From NCBI RefSeq assembly GCF_900101045.1, contig NZ_FNFN01000013.1, forward strand, positions 39,581-103,580: a DNA stretch of 64,000 bases, in the 5' to 3' direction. The notes below the pieces were generated by a model, which was not told the origin of the DNA, searched no databases, and worked only from the letters and a program-made list of their open reading frames with translations. Position 1 is the first letter of the stretch. Each line of letters begins with the position of its first letter. Positions 7,653 to 16,015 of the stretch are shown here, piece by piece. Source of the stretch: Nocardioides sp. YR527. Lineage in GTDB: Bacteria > Actinomycetota > Actinomycetes > Propionibacteriales > Nocardioidaceae. The translations under genes were made by a program, and so were the position numbers.

Positions 7653-9236
7653 TTAGATCCCTGTCAGATCAAGCGGTCCATCCGCGGCGTACATCTTCTT
7701 CGGGCAGCTGTCGCCTGCGCAGTCGCGGTACTTCTCGGTCAGGTCGGCCAACTGCGAGACCGTCTCGGCGTGGCCCGGGTCGTCGGCGAGGTTGGTCATC
7801 TCGTAGGGATCGTTGGTGCGGTCGTAGAGCTCGACCTCGCCGTTGTCGAGCTCGACATAGGTCCACCGCCCCACGCGCACCCCGGACCAGAGCCGGGAGG
7901 TGCCGTCGGTGGTCGGCCACGCCTCGATCGGGACGACGCGGGTCTGCTCGGGCGCGCGCAGCCACGGCATGATGTCGATGCCGTCGGGCTCGTGCGGGTC
8001 ACCCGCGCCGGCCGCCGCGAGCAGCGTCGTGGCGATGTCCGGGTTGGTCAGCGTGGTCGCGACCTCGCGCCCCTTCGGTACGCCGGGTCCGCTCATCAGC
8101 ACGGGGATCCGCAGCGACTCCTCGTAGTACCAGAGCTTGCCGTTGAAGTTGTGGTAGCCGCTGGAGAAGCCGTTGTCGGAGGTGAACACGACCAGCGTGC
8201 GCGCCAGGTCGCCGCTCTTCTTCAGCCCGCCGAGCAGGGAGGCGATGTTGCGGTCCAGGCTGCGCGCCGACTCGATCCGCCGCTGATAGGAGAGCCGGTA
8301 GGCGTCCTTCTCGATCTGCGAAGGGTTCTTCCGCGACGGCGACCCCTTCGGGAACTTCTTGCGCGCTTCCGGGAACAGGTTGGGCTGCTGCGGGATGGGC
8401 TTGTCGGCGTACGTGTCCCGGTCCTGCTTGTCCGGCACCGGCACGCCGATCGCGCCCTTGGTGCCGGGGAAGCGCTGCTTGGGGTCGCCCTTCTCCGTCG
8501 GGCCGCCGATGTGCGGTGCCACGTAGTTGACCCACTGGAACCACGGCTTCTGCGCGACCCCCGGCTTCTTTCGCCCATCCTTGAGCACAGCCTTCAGCGC
8601 CGCCTGCGCCTGCTGGGTGATGACGGTGGTCGAGTAGCCCTTCGGCTTCACCAGGCGTCCGTTGACGTTGAACTTGGCGCCCAGGTAGTTGTAGGTCGAG
8701 GGGTCGACGGTTGCGCGCCACTCGTCCCACCCCGGAGGCAGGTCGCGCTCGCTCCCCGCCTCGCCGTATTCGTTGAGGTACTTTCCGGTGAACACGGTCG
8801 AATAGCCCGCCTCCTGCAACGAGGTGGCCAGGGTCGCGGAGTCGTCGAAGGACGGATATCCGCCCTCGGGACCATGGATGGTGTGGGCACCGTGGTTGTG
8901 CGCGTACTGCCCCGAGAGCAGCGAGGCGCGGGCCGGCACACAGATCGGCGTCGGCGCGACCGCGTCGGTGAAGGTCACCCCACTCTCGCCGACCAGCTTC
9001 TTCACGCTCGGCAGGTAGTCCATGTCGAGGGCGGAGAGGTCATCGACCGTGATCATCAGCAGGTTGGGCTTCTCGACCGGCATCTCGAAGGCCGGCGTCG
9101 CGGTCGAGGGCTGCTCAGCAACACGCTCGGCCGTCGGCTGCTGGGTCGGCGCCCGACCACAGCCCGACATCCCTACGAACCCAGCAACCGCGAGTGCTGC
9201 TGCCGAAAGCGTCCAGACCCGTCTGGATAGCGCCAC
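7653..9236 (-). CDS. Lipoprotein Cys-type sulfatase (type I)
   Basis: This 527-residue paralogue of the downstream sulfatase shares long identical stretches (for example SLDRNIASLLGGLKKSG). It starts with a lipoprotein signal: a hydrophobic core and lipobox GMSGC with Cys26. The mature enzyme is therefore probably anchored to the outer face of the membrane, whereas its neighbour appears freely secreted. The sulfatase features are ITVDDLSALD, CVPARAS with Cys99 as the formylglycine site, GKYLNEYG, and TSDNGFSSGYHN. Start GTG 9236 is supported by GAGGA six nt upstream. It is divergent from the glycosyltransferase, with about 100 bp between. Sulfate-ester substrate unknown. Confidence 0.92.
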   Translation of the reverse strand: MALSRRVWTLSAAALAVAGFVGMSGCGRAPTQQPTAERVAEQPSTATPAFEMPVEKPNLLMITVDDLSALDMDYLPSVKKLVGESGVTFTDAVAPTPICVPARASLLSGQYAHNHGAHTIHGPEGGYPSFDDSATLATSLQEAGYSTVFTGKYLNEYGEAGSERDLPPGWDEWRATVDPSTYNYLGAKFNVNGRLVKPKGYSTTVITQQAQAALKAVLKDGRKKPGVAQKPWFQWVNYVAPHIGGPTEKGDPKQRFPGTKGAIGVPVPDKQDRDTYADKPIPQQPNLFPEARKKFPKGSPSRKNPSQIEKDAYRLSYQRRIESARSLDRNIASLLGGLKKSGDLARTLVVFTSDNGFSSGYHNFNGKLWYYEESLRIPVLMSGPGVPKGREVATTLTNPDIATTLLAAAGAGDPHEPDGIDIMPWLRAPEQTRVVPIEAWPTTDGTSRLWSGVRVGRWTYVELDNGEVELYDRTNDPYEMTNLADDPGHAETVSQLADLTEKYRDCAGDSCPKKMYAADGPLDLTGI

Positions 9237-9340
9237 TGATTGTCCTCATCACGCTGGTCGTCTACTGGTCGTGCCGATGGTTCATCCCAGGTCAACGCAC
9301 ACGTCGCGCTCTCGCCATCCCCGGCCAGGACGCTGGTCCC

Positions 9341-10444
9341 ATGAAGATGGCGCTGGTCACCGAGAGCTTCTTTCCTACCATCGATGGTGTCACAACCACG
9401 GTGAAGGCCATCGCCGACCGCATGATCGAGTCGGGCCACGAGGTGCGGTTCATCGCACCCGGCCCCGGGCTCCCGGTCTACCGCAACAGCCGGGTCGTCC
9501 GCGTCTCGCCGATCGCCAAGACCGGCCGCCAGGTACGCAGCGCCCTGGAGTCCTTCGAGCCGGACGTCGTGGTCACCTTCGATCCGGGCCGACTGGGCCG
9601 CAAGGCGCTCTCCTCGCCGACGGCGACAACGGCGACCACCGTGGTCGTCCAGCAGTCCCCTCTCGCCCCGAAGGCGGCGCTCACCTGGGGCACCTCGATC
9701 GCCGCGTACGCCGATGAGATCTTTGTCACAAGCGAGTTCCTGCGCCGCATGCTCGCGACGATCGACGTCACCGCCGAGGTGTGGGAGCCGGGGGTCGACG
9801 CGGCCGCGTTCTCACCCAGTCTGCGCGACGACTGGCTCCACCGCCGCTGGTCCAGGTCGAAGTCCCGCCCGACACCTCTGGTCGTGGTCGGCTACGCGGG
9901 CAACCTCGCCAAGAGCCATGGCGTACGCCGCCTCGCCGAGCTCACCGTGGTGCCCGGGATCCGCCTCGTCATCATCGGCGACGGGCCCCAGCGCGGCTGG
10001 CTCAAGCAGCGGGTCCCGCAGGCGAAGCTGACCGGCCCTCTCGGCACCGGCGACCTGGCCATCGCGCTGGCCTCGCTCGACGTCCTCGTCCACCCCGGCG
10101 AGGAGGAAGGATGCGGCCACATCCTGCGTGAGGCCGCGGCCAGCGCCCTCCCGGTGGTCGCCCCGCGGGCCGGCGCTGCCGCCGAGATCGTCCAGCACAT
10201 GGAGACCGGGATCCTCTACAACCCGGCCCGCGCCCGCGAGCTCGCGGACGCGGTCGCCTCGGTCGTCTCCGACCCCCGGCGACACCTGCTCGGCGACCGC
10301 GGTCGGGAGCTGGTCGCGACGCGGCCGTGGACCGATGCGGCCGACGATCTGCTGGCCGGCCTGGTCGCGCTGCGCGAGGCCCGGTCCTCACGATCTCACG
10401 CCATCGCCACGGAGAATGCGCACCCTGCTGTTAGGCTTGCCTAA
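9341..10444 (+). CDS. Family 4 glycosyltransferase (MgtA-like mannosyltransferase?)
   Basis: This GT-B fold glycosyltransferase has 367 residues. The N-terminal domain starts ALVTESFFPTIDGVTTTVKA, typical of GT4 enzymes such as actinobacterial mannosyltransferases. The C-terminal domain shows VVVGYAGNLAKSHGVRRL, VIIGDGPQRGWL and the EX7E motif as EGCGHILRE inside HPGEEEGCGHILREAAAS. A GDP-mannose-dependent lipid mannosyltransferase is the nearest guess, based on family knowledge only. ATG 9341 (AGGA 11 nt upstream) was preferred over a longer frame that would extend into the divergent sulfatase start. An ATG at 9347 is also possible. The gene end overlaps the iron-box-like palindrome in front of sdhC. 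Confidence 0.88.
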   Translation: MKMALVTESFFPTIDGVTTTVKAIADRMIESGHEVRFIAPGPGLPVYRNSRVVRVSPIAKTGRQVRSALESFEPDVVVTFDPGRLGRKALSSPTATTATTVVVQQSPLAPKAALTWGTSIAAYADEIFVTSEFLRRMLATIDVTAEVWEPGVDAAAFSPSLRDDWLHRRWSRSKSRPTPLVVVGYAGNLAKSHGVRRLAELTVVPGIRLVIIGDGPQRGWLKQRVPQAKLTGPLGTGDLAIALASLDVLVHPGEEEGCGHILREAAASALPVVAPRAGAAAEIVQHMETGILYNPARARELADAVASVVSDPRRHLLGDRGRELVATRPWTDAADDLLAGLVALREARSSRSHAIATENAHPAVRLA

Positions 10445-10449
10445 CCCGT
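10431..10449. promoter_or_regulatory. DtxR/IdeR-like iron box upstream of sdhCAB
   Basis: TTAGGCTTGCCTAACCCGT matches 14 of 19 positions of the IdeR/DtxR consensus TTAGGTTAGSCTAACCTAA as I remember it. It contains the exact inverted repeat GTTAGGC-TT-GCCTAAC (10430-10445). It overlaps the last codons of the glycosyltransferase and lies about 95 bp upstream of the sdhC start. Iron-dependent control would fit an operon encoding iron-sulfur and haem subunits. Binding is inferred. Confidence 0.55.
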
Positions 10450-10543
10450 TACGAAGATACTCATCAGTAACCCCGCCCGCCCCCGCAGCGCCGAAAATGT
10501 CACATACTCCCTGCGTTCAAGTTCGGGTATGAGGGGTAGTAGC

Positions 10544-11272
10544 GTGCGTGCCGTGGCAACCACGACTCTGATCAAAGGCGCGCGGTCGACGCGCTCGACG
10601 ATCGCCCTGAAGCTCCTTATGGCGGCCAGCGGCATCGTCTTCATCCTGTTTGTGCTCCTGCACATGTACGGCAACCTCAAAGCCTTCAGCGGCGAGCTGG
10701 CCTACAACGAGTATGCCGAGCACCTGCGTACGTTCGGGGAGCCGATGCTGCCGTACGGCGGCCTCCTCTGGATCCTGCGAGTGGTGCTCCTGGCGTCGCT
10801 GGTGGCTCACGTCGGCTCGGCGGTGGCGCTCTCGATGCGCGCTCACGCGCAGCGCCCGGTGAAGTACGCGGTGAAGAAGAACAAGGCTTCGTCGCTCTCC
10901 TCGCGCACCATGCGCTGGGGCGGCGTGGCCCTGCTCCTCTTCGTCGTCTGGCACCTGCTCCAGTTCACGATCGTGAAGATCAACGTGGGCGAGGGCGGAC
11001 AGGCTGTGGACATCACCGAGAACCCGTACCGGCTGTTGACCGCGGCGTTCCAGCCGGAGCAGTGGTGGATGGTCCTCATCTACCTGTTCGCCATGCTCGC
11101 GCTCGCGTTCCACCTGCACCACGGCACCTTCAGCGCCATCCAGACGCTCGGGTTCACCAACACCGCTGAGTCGCGTGCCAGGGCCCGCGTCGCCGGCTGG
11201 GTCGTCGCGATCGTGATCGCCGGCGGCTTCTCGCTGGTCCCCCTGTTCACCGTCTTCGGCGTCATCTCGTAA
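10544..11272 (+). CDS. sdhC: Succinate dehydrogenase cytochrome b subunit
   Basis: This is the membrane anchor and haem-binding subunit of complex II. The 242 residues contain five hydrophobic helices, the single-chain b558-type anchor found with three-subunit SdhCAB complexes. Candidate haem-ligand histidines are in VLLHMYGNLK, LVAHVGSA, VVWHLLQF and FHLHHGTF. I favour GTG 10544, with GAGGGG seven nt upstream, over ATG 10529, which lacks a good ribosome-binding site; GTG 10553 is another option. It is the first gene of sdhCAB, 13 bp before sdhA, behind a candidate iron box. There is no separate sdhD, consistent with this subtype. Confidence 0.94.
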   Translation: MRAVATTTLIKGARSTRSTIALKLLMAASGIVFILFVLLHMYGNLKAFSGELAYNEYAEHLRTFGEPMLPYGGLLWILRVVLLASLVAHVGSAVALSMRAHAQRPVKYAVKKNKASSLSSRTMRWGGVALLLFVVWHLLQFTIVKINVGEGGQAVDITENPYRLLTAAFQPEQWWMVLIYLFAMLALAFHLHHGTFSAIQTLGFTNTAESRARARVAGWVVAIVIAGGFSLVPLFTVFGVIS

Positions 11273-11285
11273 GGACATCTGACAC

Positions 11286-13340
11286 ATGGCTGCTGGAACC
11301 CACTACCTGCCGGGCCTCACCCCGACCAACGAGGCCTCGGTCCAGAAATCCGACGACGCCGCGGGCTACTACGTCCTCGGCGACAAGCTGGTCGACCCGA
11401 AGACGCCCACCGGGCCGATCGCTGACCGCTGGACCACCCGCAAGTTCGAGAACCGTCTGGTCAACCCGGCCAACCGACGCAAGCTCGACGTCATCATCGT
11501 CGGCACCGGCCTGGCCGGTGGCGCCGCGGCTGCCACTCTCGGCGAGGCCGGCTACAACGTGAAGTCCTTCTGCTACCAGGACTCCCCGCGTCGCGCCCAC
11601 TCGATCGCCGCCCAGGGCGGCATCAACGCCTCCAAGAACTACAAGTCGGACGGCGACTCGGACTACCGGCTCTTCTACGACACGGTCAAGGGCGGCGACT
11701 ACCGCTCGCGCGAGTCGAACGTCTACCGCCTCGCCGAGGTCTCGACCAACATCATCGACCAGTGCGTGGCGCAGGGCGTGCCCTTCGCCCGCGAGTACGG
11801 CGGCCTGCTGGACAACCGCTCCTTCGGTGGCGTCCAGGTCTCGCGTACGTTCTACGCCCGCGGTCAGACCGGCCAGCAGCTGCTCCTCGGCGCCTACCAG
11901 GCCATGGAGCGTCAGGTCGCTGCCGGCACCGTCGAGCAGTTCACCCGGCACGAGATGCTCGACGTGATCATCGTCGACGACCGTGCCCGCGGCATCGTGG
12001 CCCGCGACATGGTCACCGGTGAGATCGAGACCCACCTGGCCGACGCCGTCGTGCTCGCCACCGGCGGCTACGGCAACGTCTTCTACCTCTCGACCAACGC
12101 GATGGGGTCCAACGTCATGGCCGCGTGGCGCGCGCACCGCAAGGGCGCCTACATGGCCAACCCCTGCTACACGCAGATCCACCCGACCTGCATCCCGGTC
12201 ACCGGCGCACACCAGTCGAAGCTGACGCTGATGTCGGAGTCGCTGCGTAACGACGGCCGCATCTGGGTGCCGAAGAAGGCCGAGGACTGCACCAAGGACC
12301 CGCGCGAGATCCCCGAGGACGACCGCGACTACTTCCTGGAGCGGATCTACCCGGCGTTCGGCAACCTGGTCCCCCGCGACATCGCCTCGCGTGCCGCGAA
12401 GTACATGTGCGACGAGGGCCGCGGTGTCGGACCGGAGGTCGACGAGACCCAGGCCGACGGCACGGTGAAGAAGTTCCGCCGCGGCGTCTACCTCGACCTC
12501 GGCGCCGCGATCGAGCGTCTCGGCAAGGACAAGATCGAGGAGAAGTACGACAACCTCCTCGACATGTACGAGCGGATCACCGGCGAGAACCCCTACGAGG
12601 TGCCGATGCGGATCTACCCCGCGGTGCACTACGTCATGGGTGGGCTCTGGGTCGACTACGAGCTCCAGACCAGCATCACCGGTCTGTTCTGCACCGGCGA
12701 GGCGAACTTCTCCGACCACGGCGCGAACCGCCTCGGTGCCTCGGCGCTGATGCAGGGCCTGGCCGACGGCTACTTCGTGCTGCCGAACACCATCACCGAC
12801 TACCTCGCCGACGGGCCGTTCGACAAGATCGACGAGTCTCACCCGGCCGTGGTCGAGGCTCTCGAAGGGGTCACCTCCCGGGTCGAGAAGCTGATGAGCA
12901 TCAACGGCGAGCGCTCCGTGGAGTCCATCCACAAGGAGCTCGGTCAGATCATGTGGGAATACTGCGGGATGGACCGCCGCGAGGAGGGCCTCAAGACGGC
13001 CATCGGCCTGATCCGGGAGCTCAAGAAGGAGTTCTGGACCAACGTCAAGGTCCTCGGCTCCGCCGACTCCCTCAACCAGGACCTCGAGAAGGCCAACCGC
13101 GTCGCGGACTTCATCGAGCTCGGCGAGCTCATGTGCATCGACGCGCTCAACCGCCGCGAGTCCTGCGGCGGCCACTTCCGTGGCGAGTCCCAGACCGAGG
13201 AGGGCGAGGCGCTGCGTCACGACGACGAGTTCTCCTACGTCGCGGCCTGGGAGTTCGGCGGCGAGGACGGCGCCCCGATCCTCCACAAGGAAGACCTGAT
13301 CTACACCGCCATCGAGATGAAGCAGAGGTCGTACAAGTGA
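11286..13340 (+). CDS. sdhA: Succinate dehydrogenase flavoprotein subunit
   Basis: This is the catalytic subunit that oxidises succinate to fumarate (684 aa). The FAD-binding motif IIVGTGLAGGAAAATLGEAG is near residue 60. RRAHSIAAQGG carries the histidine that binds FAD covalently. HPTCIPV, SESLRNDGRIW and HYVMGGLWV belong to the substrate and capping domains, and ANRLGASALMQGLADGYFVL is near residue 485. AAGGA precedes the ATG. It sits between sdhC and sdhB and overlaps sdhB by 4 bp (GTGA). Confidence 0.98.
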   Translation: MAAGTHYLPGLTPTNEASVQKSDDAAGYYVLGDKLVDPKTPTGPIADRWTTRKFENRLVNPANRRKLDVIIVGTGLAGGAAAATLGEAGYNVKSFCYQDSPRRAHSIAAQGGINASKNYKSDGDSDYRLFYDTVKGGDYRSRESNVYRLAEVSTNIIDQCVAQGVPFAREYGGLLDNRSFGGVQVSRTFYARGQTGQQLLLGAYQAMERQVAAGTVEQFTRHEMLDVIIVDDRARGIVARDMVTGEIETHLADAVVLATGGYGNVFYLSTNAMGSNVMAAWRAHRKGAYMANPCYTQIHPTCIPVTGAHQSKLTLMSESLRNDGRIWVPKKAEDCTKDPREIPEDDRDYFLERIYPAFGNLVPRDIASRAAKYMCDEGRGVGPEVDETQADGTVKKFRRGVYLDLGAAIERLGKDKIEEKYDNLLDMYERITGENPYEVPMRIYPAVHYVMGGLWVDYELQTSITGLFCTGEANFSDHGANRLGASALMQGLADGYFVLPNTITDYLADGPFDKIDESHPAVVEALEGVTSRVEKLMSINGERSVESIHKELGQIMWEYCGMDRREEGLKTAIGLIRELKKEFWTNVKVLGSADSLNQDLEKANRVADFIELGELMCIDALNRRESCGGHFRGESQTEEGEALRHDDEFSYVAAWEFGGEDGAPILHKEDLIYTAIEMKQRSYK

Positions 13341-14077
13341 AGCTCACCCTCAAGATCTGGCGGCAGGCCAACGCGTCCGAGAAGGGTGCGCTCAAGACGT
13401 ACGAGCTGGACGGGGTGTCCTCGGACATGTCGTTCCTCGAGATGCTCGACCTGCTCAACGAGCAGCTCCTGCACAACGACGAGGAGCCGATCGCGTTCGA
13501 CTCCGACTGTCGCGAGGGCATCTGCGGCATGTGTTCGCTGATGATCAACGGCGAGGCACACGGCCCGGAGGTCACCACGACCTGCCAGCTGCACATGCGC
13601 TCGTTCAAGGATGGCGACACCATCACCATCGAGCCGTGGCGCGCCTCGTCGTTCCCGATCGTCAAGGACCTGATCGTCGACCGCTCCGCGTTCGACCGGA
13701 TCATCCAGAACGGCGGCTACATCTCGGCCAACACCGGCTCGGCCCCCGAGGCCAACTCGGTGCCCGCGCCGCGTGACAAGGCCCAGCGTGCCTTCAACAC
13801 GGCCACCTGCATCGGCTGCGGCGCCTGCGTCGCCGCCTGCCCCAACGGCTCCGCCTCGCTGTTCCTCGGCGCGAAGATCACCCACCTCGGTGAGCTGCCG
13901 CAGGGCCAGCCGGAGCGCTACTCCCGCGTGCAGTCCATGGTCGGCCAGCACGACGCCGAGGGCTTCGGTGGCTGCACCAACATCGGTGAGTGCGCCGCCG
14001 CCTGCCCCAAGGAGATCCCGCTCGACGTGATCTCCCAGCTCAACAAGGACCTGCGCAAGTCGCTGATCCTCGGCTGA
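13337..14077 (+). CDS. sdhB: Succinate dehydrogenase iron-sulfur subunit
   Basis: This electron-transfer subunit has 246 residues. A [2Fe-2S] ferredoxin domain carries the cysteines of DCREGICGMC plus a downstream TTC. The C-terminal domain has the cluster motifs CIGCGACVAACP and CTNIGECAAACPKE. The start is GTG 13337, which overlaps the sdhA stop; the reading frame extends far upstream as a shadow of sdhA, so the start was placed by family N-terminus (KLTLKIWRQ) and overlap. It is the last gene of sdhCAB and is followed by a strong hairpin at 14094-14129. Confidence 0.96.
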   Translation: MKLTLKIWRQANASEKGALKTYELDGVSSDMSFLEMLDLLNEQLLHNDEEPIAFDSDCREGICGMCSLMINGEAHGPEVTTTCQLHMRSFKDGDTITIEPWRASSFPIVKDLIVDRSAFDRIIQNGGYISANTGSAPEANSVPAPRDKAQRAFNTATCIGCGACVAACPNGSASLFLGAKITHLGELPQGQPERYSRVQSMVGQHDAEGFGGCTNIGECAAACPKEIPLDVISQLNKDLRKSLILG

Positions 14078-14093
14078 CACCACGGTTCGAACG

Positions 14094-14129
14094 ACAGGGG
14101 CCGCTCTCCTTCGGGAGGGCGGCCCCTGT
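14094..14129. terminator. Hairpin terminator after sdhCAB
   Basis: A 16-bp stem (arm ACAGGGGCCGCTCTCC, one G-T wobble) is closed by a TTCG tetraloop. It lies 17 bp after the sdhB stop and before the convergent gene ending at 14158. There is no T-run, as is common in high-GC actinobacteria; it could act in both directions. Confidence 0.8.
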
Positions 14130-14157
14130 GCCCCTCCGACGCCGGCGCGTGTCGAGA

Positions 14158-14706
14158 TCAGTAGCGGCGCGCGCCGAGCGCCTGACGAAGCTCGTCATCC
14201 AGATCTTCGATCTCAGCGATACGAGATGCCGGCAGCATCCGCTCGATTCCGCAGATCCAGGCTAGGTGGCCGGCCATCACTGTCATGCCGATGAACACGG
14301 GGATGAAGACCCAGTCGAGCCACTCATTCCGGTCGAGGGCGATGCTGATCAGGGACGCGATTCCCCATACGCCGATGATCGGCAATGCCGCGAAGACCAC
14401 CGCCTGCAGGTTCAGCATGCCCCAACTGACGTGACCCACCAGGCGACTTTCACGCTCATGGGCCTCGATTCGTGCCCGGAACACCGGGCGGTGGTTTCCA
14501 TACTGCCCAGTCTCAACGATCCTCGCGGTGATGCGACCGGCCCTGTACCGAACCCGAAGCCCATCGGACCACCAAGATCCGATCCTCTGCTCGTCGAGCA
14601 TCCCCTTCACATCGTCAATCCGTCGGCCCCGAATCACCAGGATGTGACGGCTTCTCCAAGCAAGGACCGATGGAGCTTTTTCGGGTTGTGTCGTTGTAGA
14701 TGTCAT
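14158..14706 (-). CDS. Hypothetical membrane protein
   Basis: This protein has 182 residues. A soluble N-terminal half contains SRHILVIRGRRIDDVKGML and a basic/aromatic segment to about residue 95. Two hydrophobic helices follow at about 97-120 (AVVFAALPIIGVWGIASLI) and 130-150 (WVFIPVFIGMTVMAGHLAWI), then a charged tail with EIEDLDDELRQALG. No family is recognised. The ATG at 14706 has no obvious ribosome-binding site. Codon use looks less GC-extreme than in the neighbouring sdh genes. It lies between the sdh terminator and the 88-bp palindrome. Confidence 0.65.
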   Translation of the reverse strand: MTSTTTQPEKAPSVLAWRSRHILVIRGRRIDDVKGMLDEQRIGSWWSDGLRVRYRAGRITARIVETGQYGNHRPVFRARIEAHERESRLVGHVSWGMLNLQAVVFAALPIIGVWGIASLISIALDRNEWLDWVFIPVFIGMTVMAGHLAWICGIERMLPASRIAEIEDLDDELRQALGARRY

Positions 14707-14754
14707 GGCGCGCCGAACAATATCGGCGGCCGCGCCATCTGTTTGCCGATTGAC

Positions 14755-14842
14755 CCTTCGTCAAGGTGTGCAGCAAACGGAACACATCCCGTGCGGAGCT
14801 CCGCACGGGATGTGTTCTTTCGTCTGCATACCTTGACGAAGG
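14755..14842. repeat. 88-bp near-perfect palindrome downstream of ohr
   Basis: Two 44-bp arms meet at GAGCTC (centre 14798/14799). The outer CCTTCGTCAAGGT and the inner AACACATCCCGTGCGGAG are exactly repeated in inverse, with about six mismatches between them. It starts 7 bp beyond the ohr stop. It is far longer than a simple terminator, and could be a terminator, a MITE-like element or a REP-type repeat. Confidence 0.85.
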
Positions 14843-14848
14843 AACCGC

Positions 14849-15265
14849 TCAGGCGACGGTGAGGTTGACCTCGATGTTGCCGCGGGTGGCGTTGGAGTAC
14901 GGGCAGACCTGGTGGGCCTGCTCGGCGAGCTGCTGGGCGGTGGTGGCGTCGGCGCCGGGGATGGTGACCTCGAGCTGCACGGCGAGGCCGAAGCCGCCCT
15001 GGCCGTTGTCGCCGATGCTCACGTCGGCGACGACCTCGGAGTCGGTCATGTCGACCTTGGCCTTGCCGGCGACCAGCTTGAGCGCGGAGTGGAAGCAGGC
15101 GGCGTACCCGGCGGCGAAGAGCTGCTCGGGGTTGGTGGCACCGCCCTCACCACCCATCTCCTTGGGGATGCGGACGTCGGCGTCGATGAGACCGTCGGTG
15201 GACTGGACGTGGCCGTTACGGGCGTCGCCGGTGCTGACTGCGGTGGCTGTGTAGATCGGTGTCAT
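14849..15265 (-). CDS. ohr: Organic hydroperoxide resistance peroxidase Ohr
   Basis: This thiol peroxidase of the OsmC/Ohr family (138 aa) reduces organic hydroperoxides. The two reactive cysteines are in the expected motifs: Cys57 in GYAACFHSALKLVA and Cys121 in VCPYSNATRGN. NPEQLFAAGYAAC is typical of the Ohr subgroup. I chose the ATG at 15265 (MTPIYTATAV) over a codon seven residues upstream that would run into the operator. It is divergent from ohrR, with candidate operators between them, the classical arrangement for peroxide-induced derepression. Confidence 0.96.
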   Translation of the reverse strand: MTPIYTATAVSTGDARNGHVQSTDGLIDADVRIPKEMGGEGGATNPEQLFAAGYAACFHSALKLVAGKAKVDMTDSEVVADVSIGDNGQGGFGLAVQLEVTIPGADATTAQQLAEQAHQVCPYSNATRGNIEVNLTVA

Positions 15266-15268
15266 GTA

Positions 15269-15283
15269 CACAACTATATTGTG
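15269..15283. promoter_or_regulatory. Candidate OhrR operator
   Basis: CACAA-CTATA-TTGTG is an exact inverted repeat in the 48-bp ohr-ohrR gap. A weaker second copy (CACAACTCAATAGCGC) follows at about 15284-15299. AT-rich palindromes of this kind between ohr and ohrR are the usual OhrR binding sites. Confidence 0.65.
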
Positions 15284-15313
15284 CACAACTCAATAGCGCA
15301 AGGGAGTAGACTG

Positions 15314-15775
15314 ATGGATGTGTCCGGACGTACCTATCCGCAGCTCGCGCTCGACCTGCAGCTCTGCTTCCCGTTGTACGCGGCAACCCGAGCCGTCACG
15401 AAGCGCTATGTGACGCTGCTCAAGGGGACCGGGCTGACCTATCCGCAGTATCTGGTGATGCTGGTCCTGTGGGAGAGCGAGGAGCCGCGCTCGGTGACCT
15501 CCCTCGGCCATCGGCTACGGCTCGACTCCGGCACCCTGACGCCGCTGCTCAAGCGTCTCGAGACCGCCGGCCTGGTGCGGCGCGACCGCGATCCCGGCGA
15601 CGAGCGCCGGGTGCTGGTCAGCCTCACCGGCGACGGCCGGGCGCTGGAGGAGCAGGTCTCCGGCGTACCTCAGCAGCTCGGCACCTCGATGGGGATCACC
15701 CGTGACGAGGCGCTCGCGCTGCGCGACCAGCTCACCGACCTGGTCGACCACCTCGACACGGCCGAGTCCTCCTGA
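15314..15775 (+). CDS. ohrR: MarR-family organic peroxide sensor OhrR
   Basis: This 153-residue MarR-type repressor contains the OhrR signature LQLCFPLYAATR, with the peroxide-sensing cysteine at Cys18. The winged-helix region LRLDSGTLTPLLKRLETAGLVRRDRDPGDERRVLVSLT follows in three recognisable parts (helix, recognition helix and wing). In this family organic hydroperoxide oxidises the cysteine and releases DNA. The ATG at 15314 has AGGGAG seven nt upstream. It is divergent from ohr, its expected target. Confidence 0.95.
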   Translation: MDVSGRTYPQLALDLQLCFPLYAATRAVTKRYVTLLKGTGLTYPQYLVMLVLWESEEPRSVTSLGHRLRLDSGTLTPLLKRLETAGLVRRDRDPGDERRVLVSLTGDGRALEEQVSGVPQQLGTSMGITRDEALALRDQLTDLVDHLDTAESS

Positions 15776-15778
15776 GGG

Positions 15779-16003
15779 CTATCCCCTGGTCAGCAGCCGC
15801 TGCACGCCGAGCTTGATCAGCAGGCCACCGAGGAGGACGTCGACGACCACGAGCACCGCGTGGGCGATGTAGTAGGGCTTCGGACGGGTCTGCTCCGGGT
15901 CCTTGGCGGTCTTGACGAGGTTGCGGCCGAAGTTGGTCCAGATCGCGATCGTCCAGACCCCGATGACCAGGAGGAGAGCGCCGTCAGTCTTCTCGAGCTT
16001 CAT
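15779..16003 (-). CDS. Small membrane protein, SCO4848-like
   Basis: This 74-residue protein has two hydrophobic helices: GALLLVIGVWTIAIW near the start and YIAHAVLVVVDVLLGGLLI later. A short charged loop with NLVKTAKD lies between them. Size and pattern resemble the SCO4848 family of actinobacterial membrane proteins, which I recall sitting near yihY and sdh genes in Streptomyces. No biochemical role is known. It is immediately upstream-adjacent in gene order to yihY (12-bp gap) and convergent with ohrR. Confidence 0.7.
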   Translation of the reverse strand: MKLEKTDGALLLVIGVWTIAIWTNFGRNLVKTAKDPEQTRPKPYYIAHAVLVVVDVLLGGLLIKLGVQRLLTRG

Positions 16004-16015
16004 GGGACGACTCTC

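Noticed and set aside
6201..9230. 1009-codon open frame on the plus strand across both sulfatase genes
   Set aside because: Arg/Val/Gly-rich antisense shadow; both sulfatases on the minus strand have complete motifs, signals and ribosome-binding sites.
12407..13336. Upstream extension of the sdhB frame
   Set aside because: It is a Pro/Arg-rich shadow of sdhA; sdhB starts at GTG 13337, overlapping the sdhA stop.
14081..14093. tRNA-like GGTTCGAAC after sdhB
   Set aside because: Only the T-loop-like string is present; no cloverleaf, acceptor stem or anticodon arm around it.
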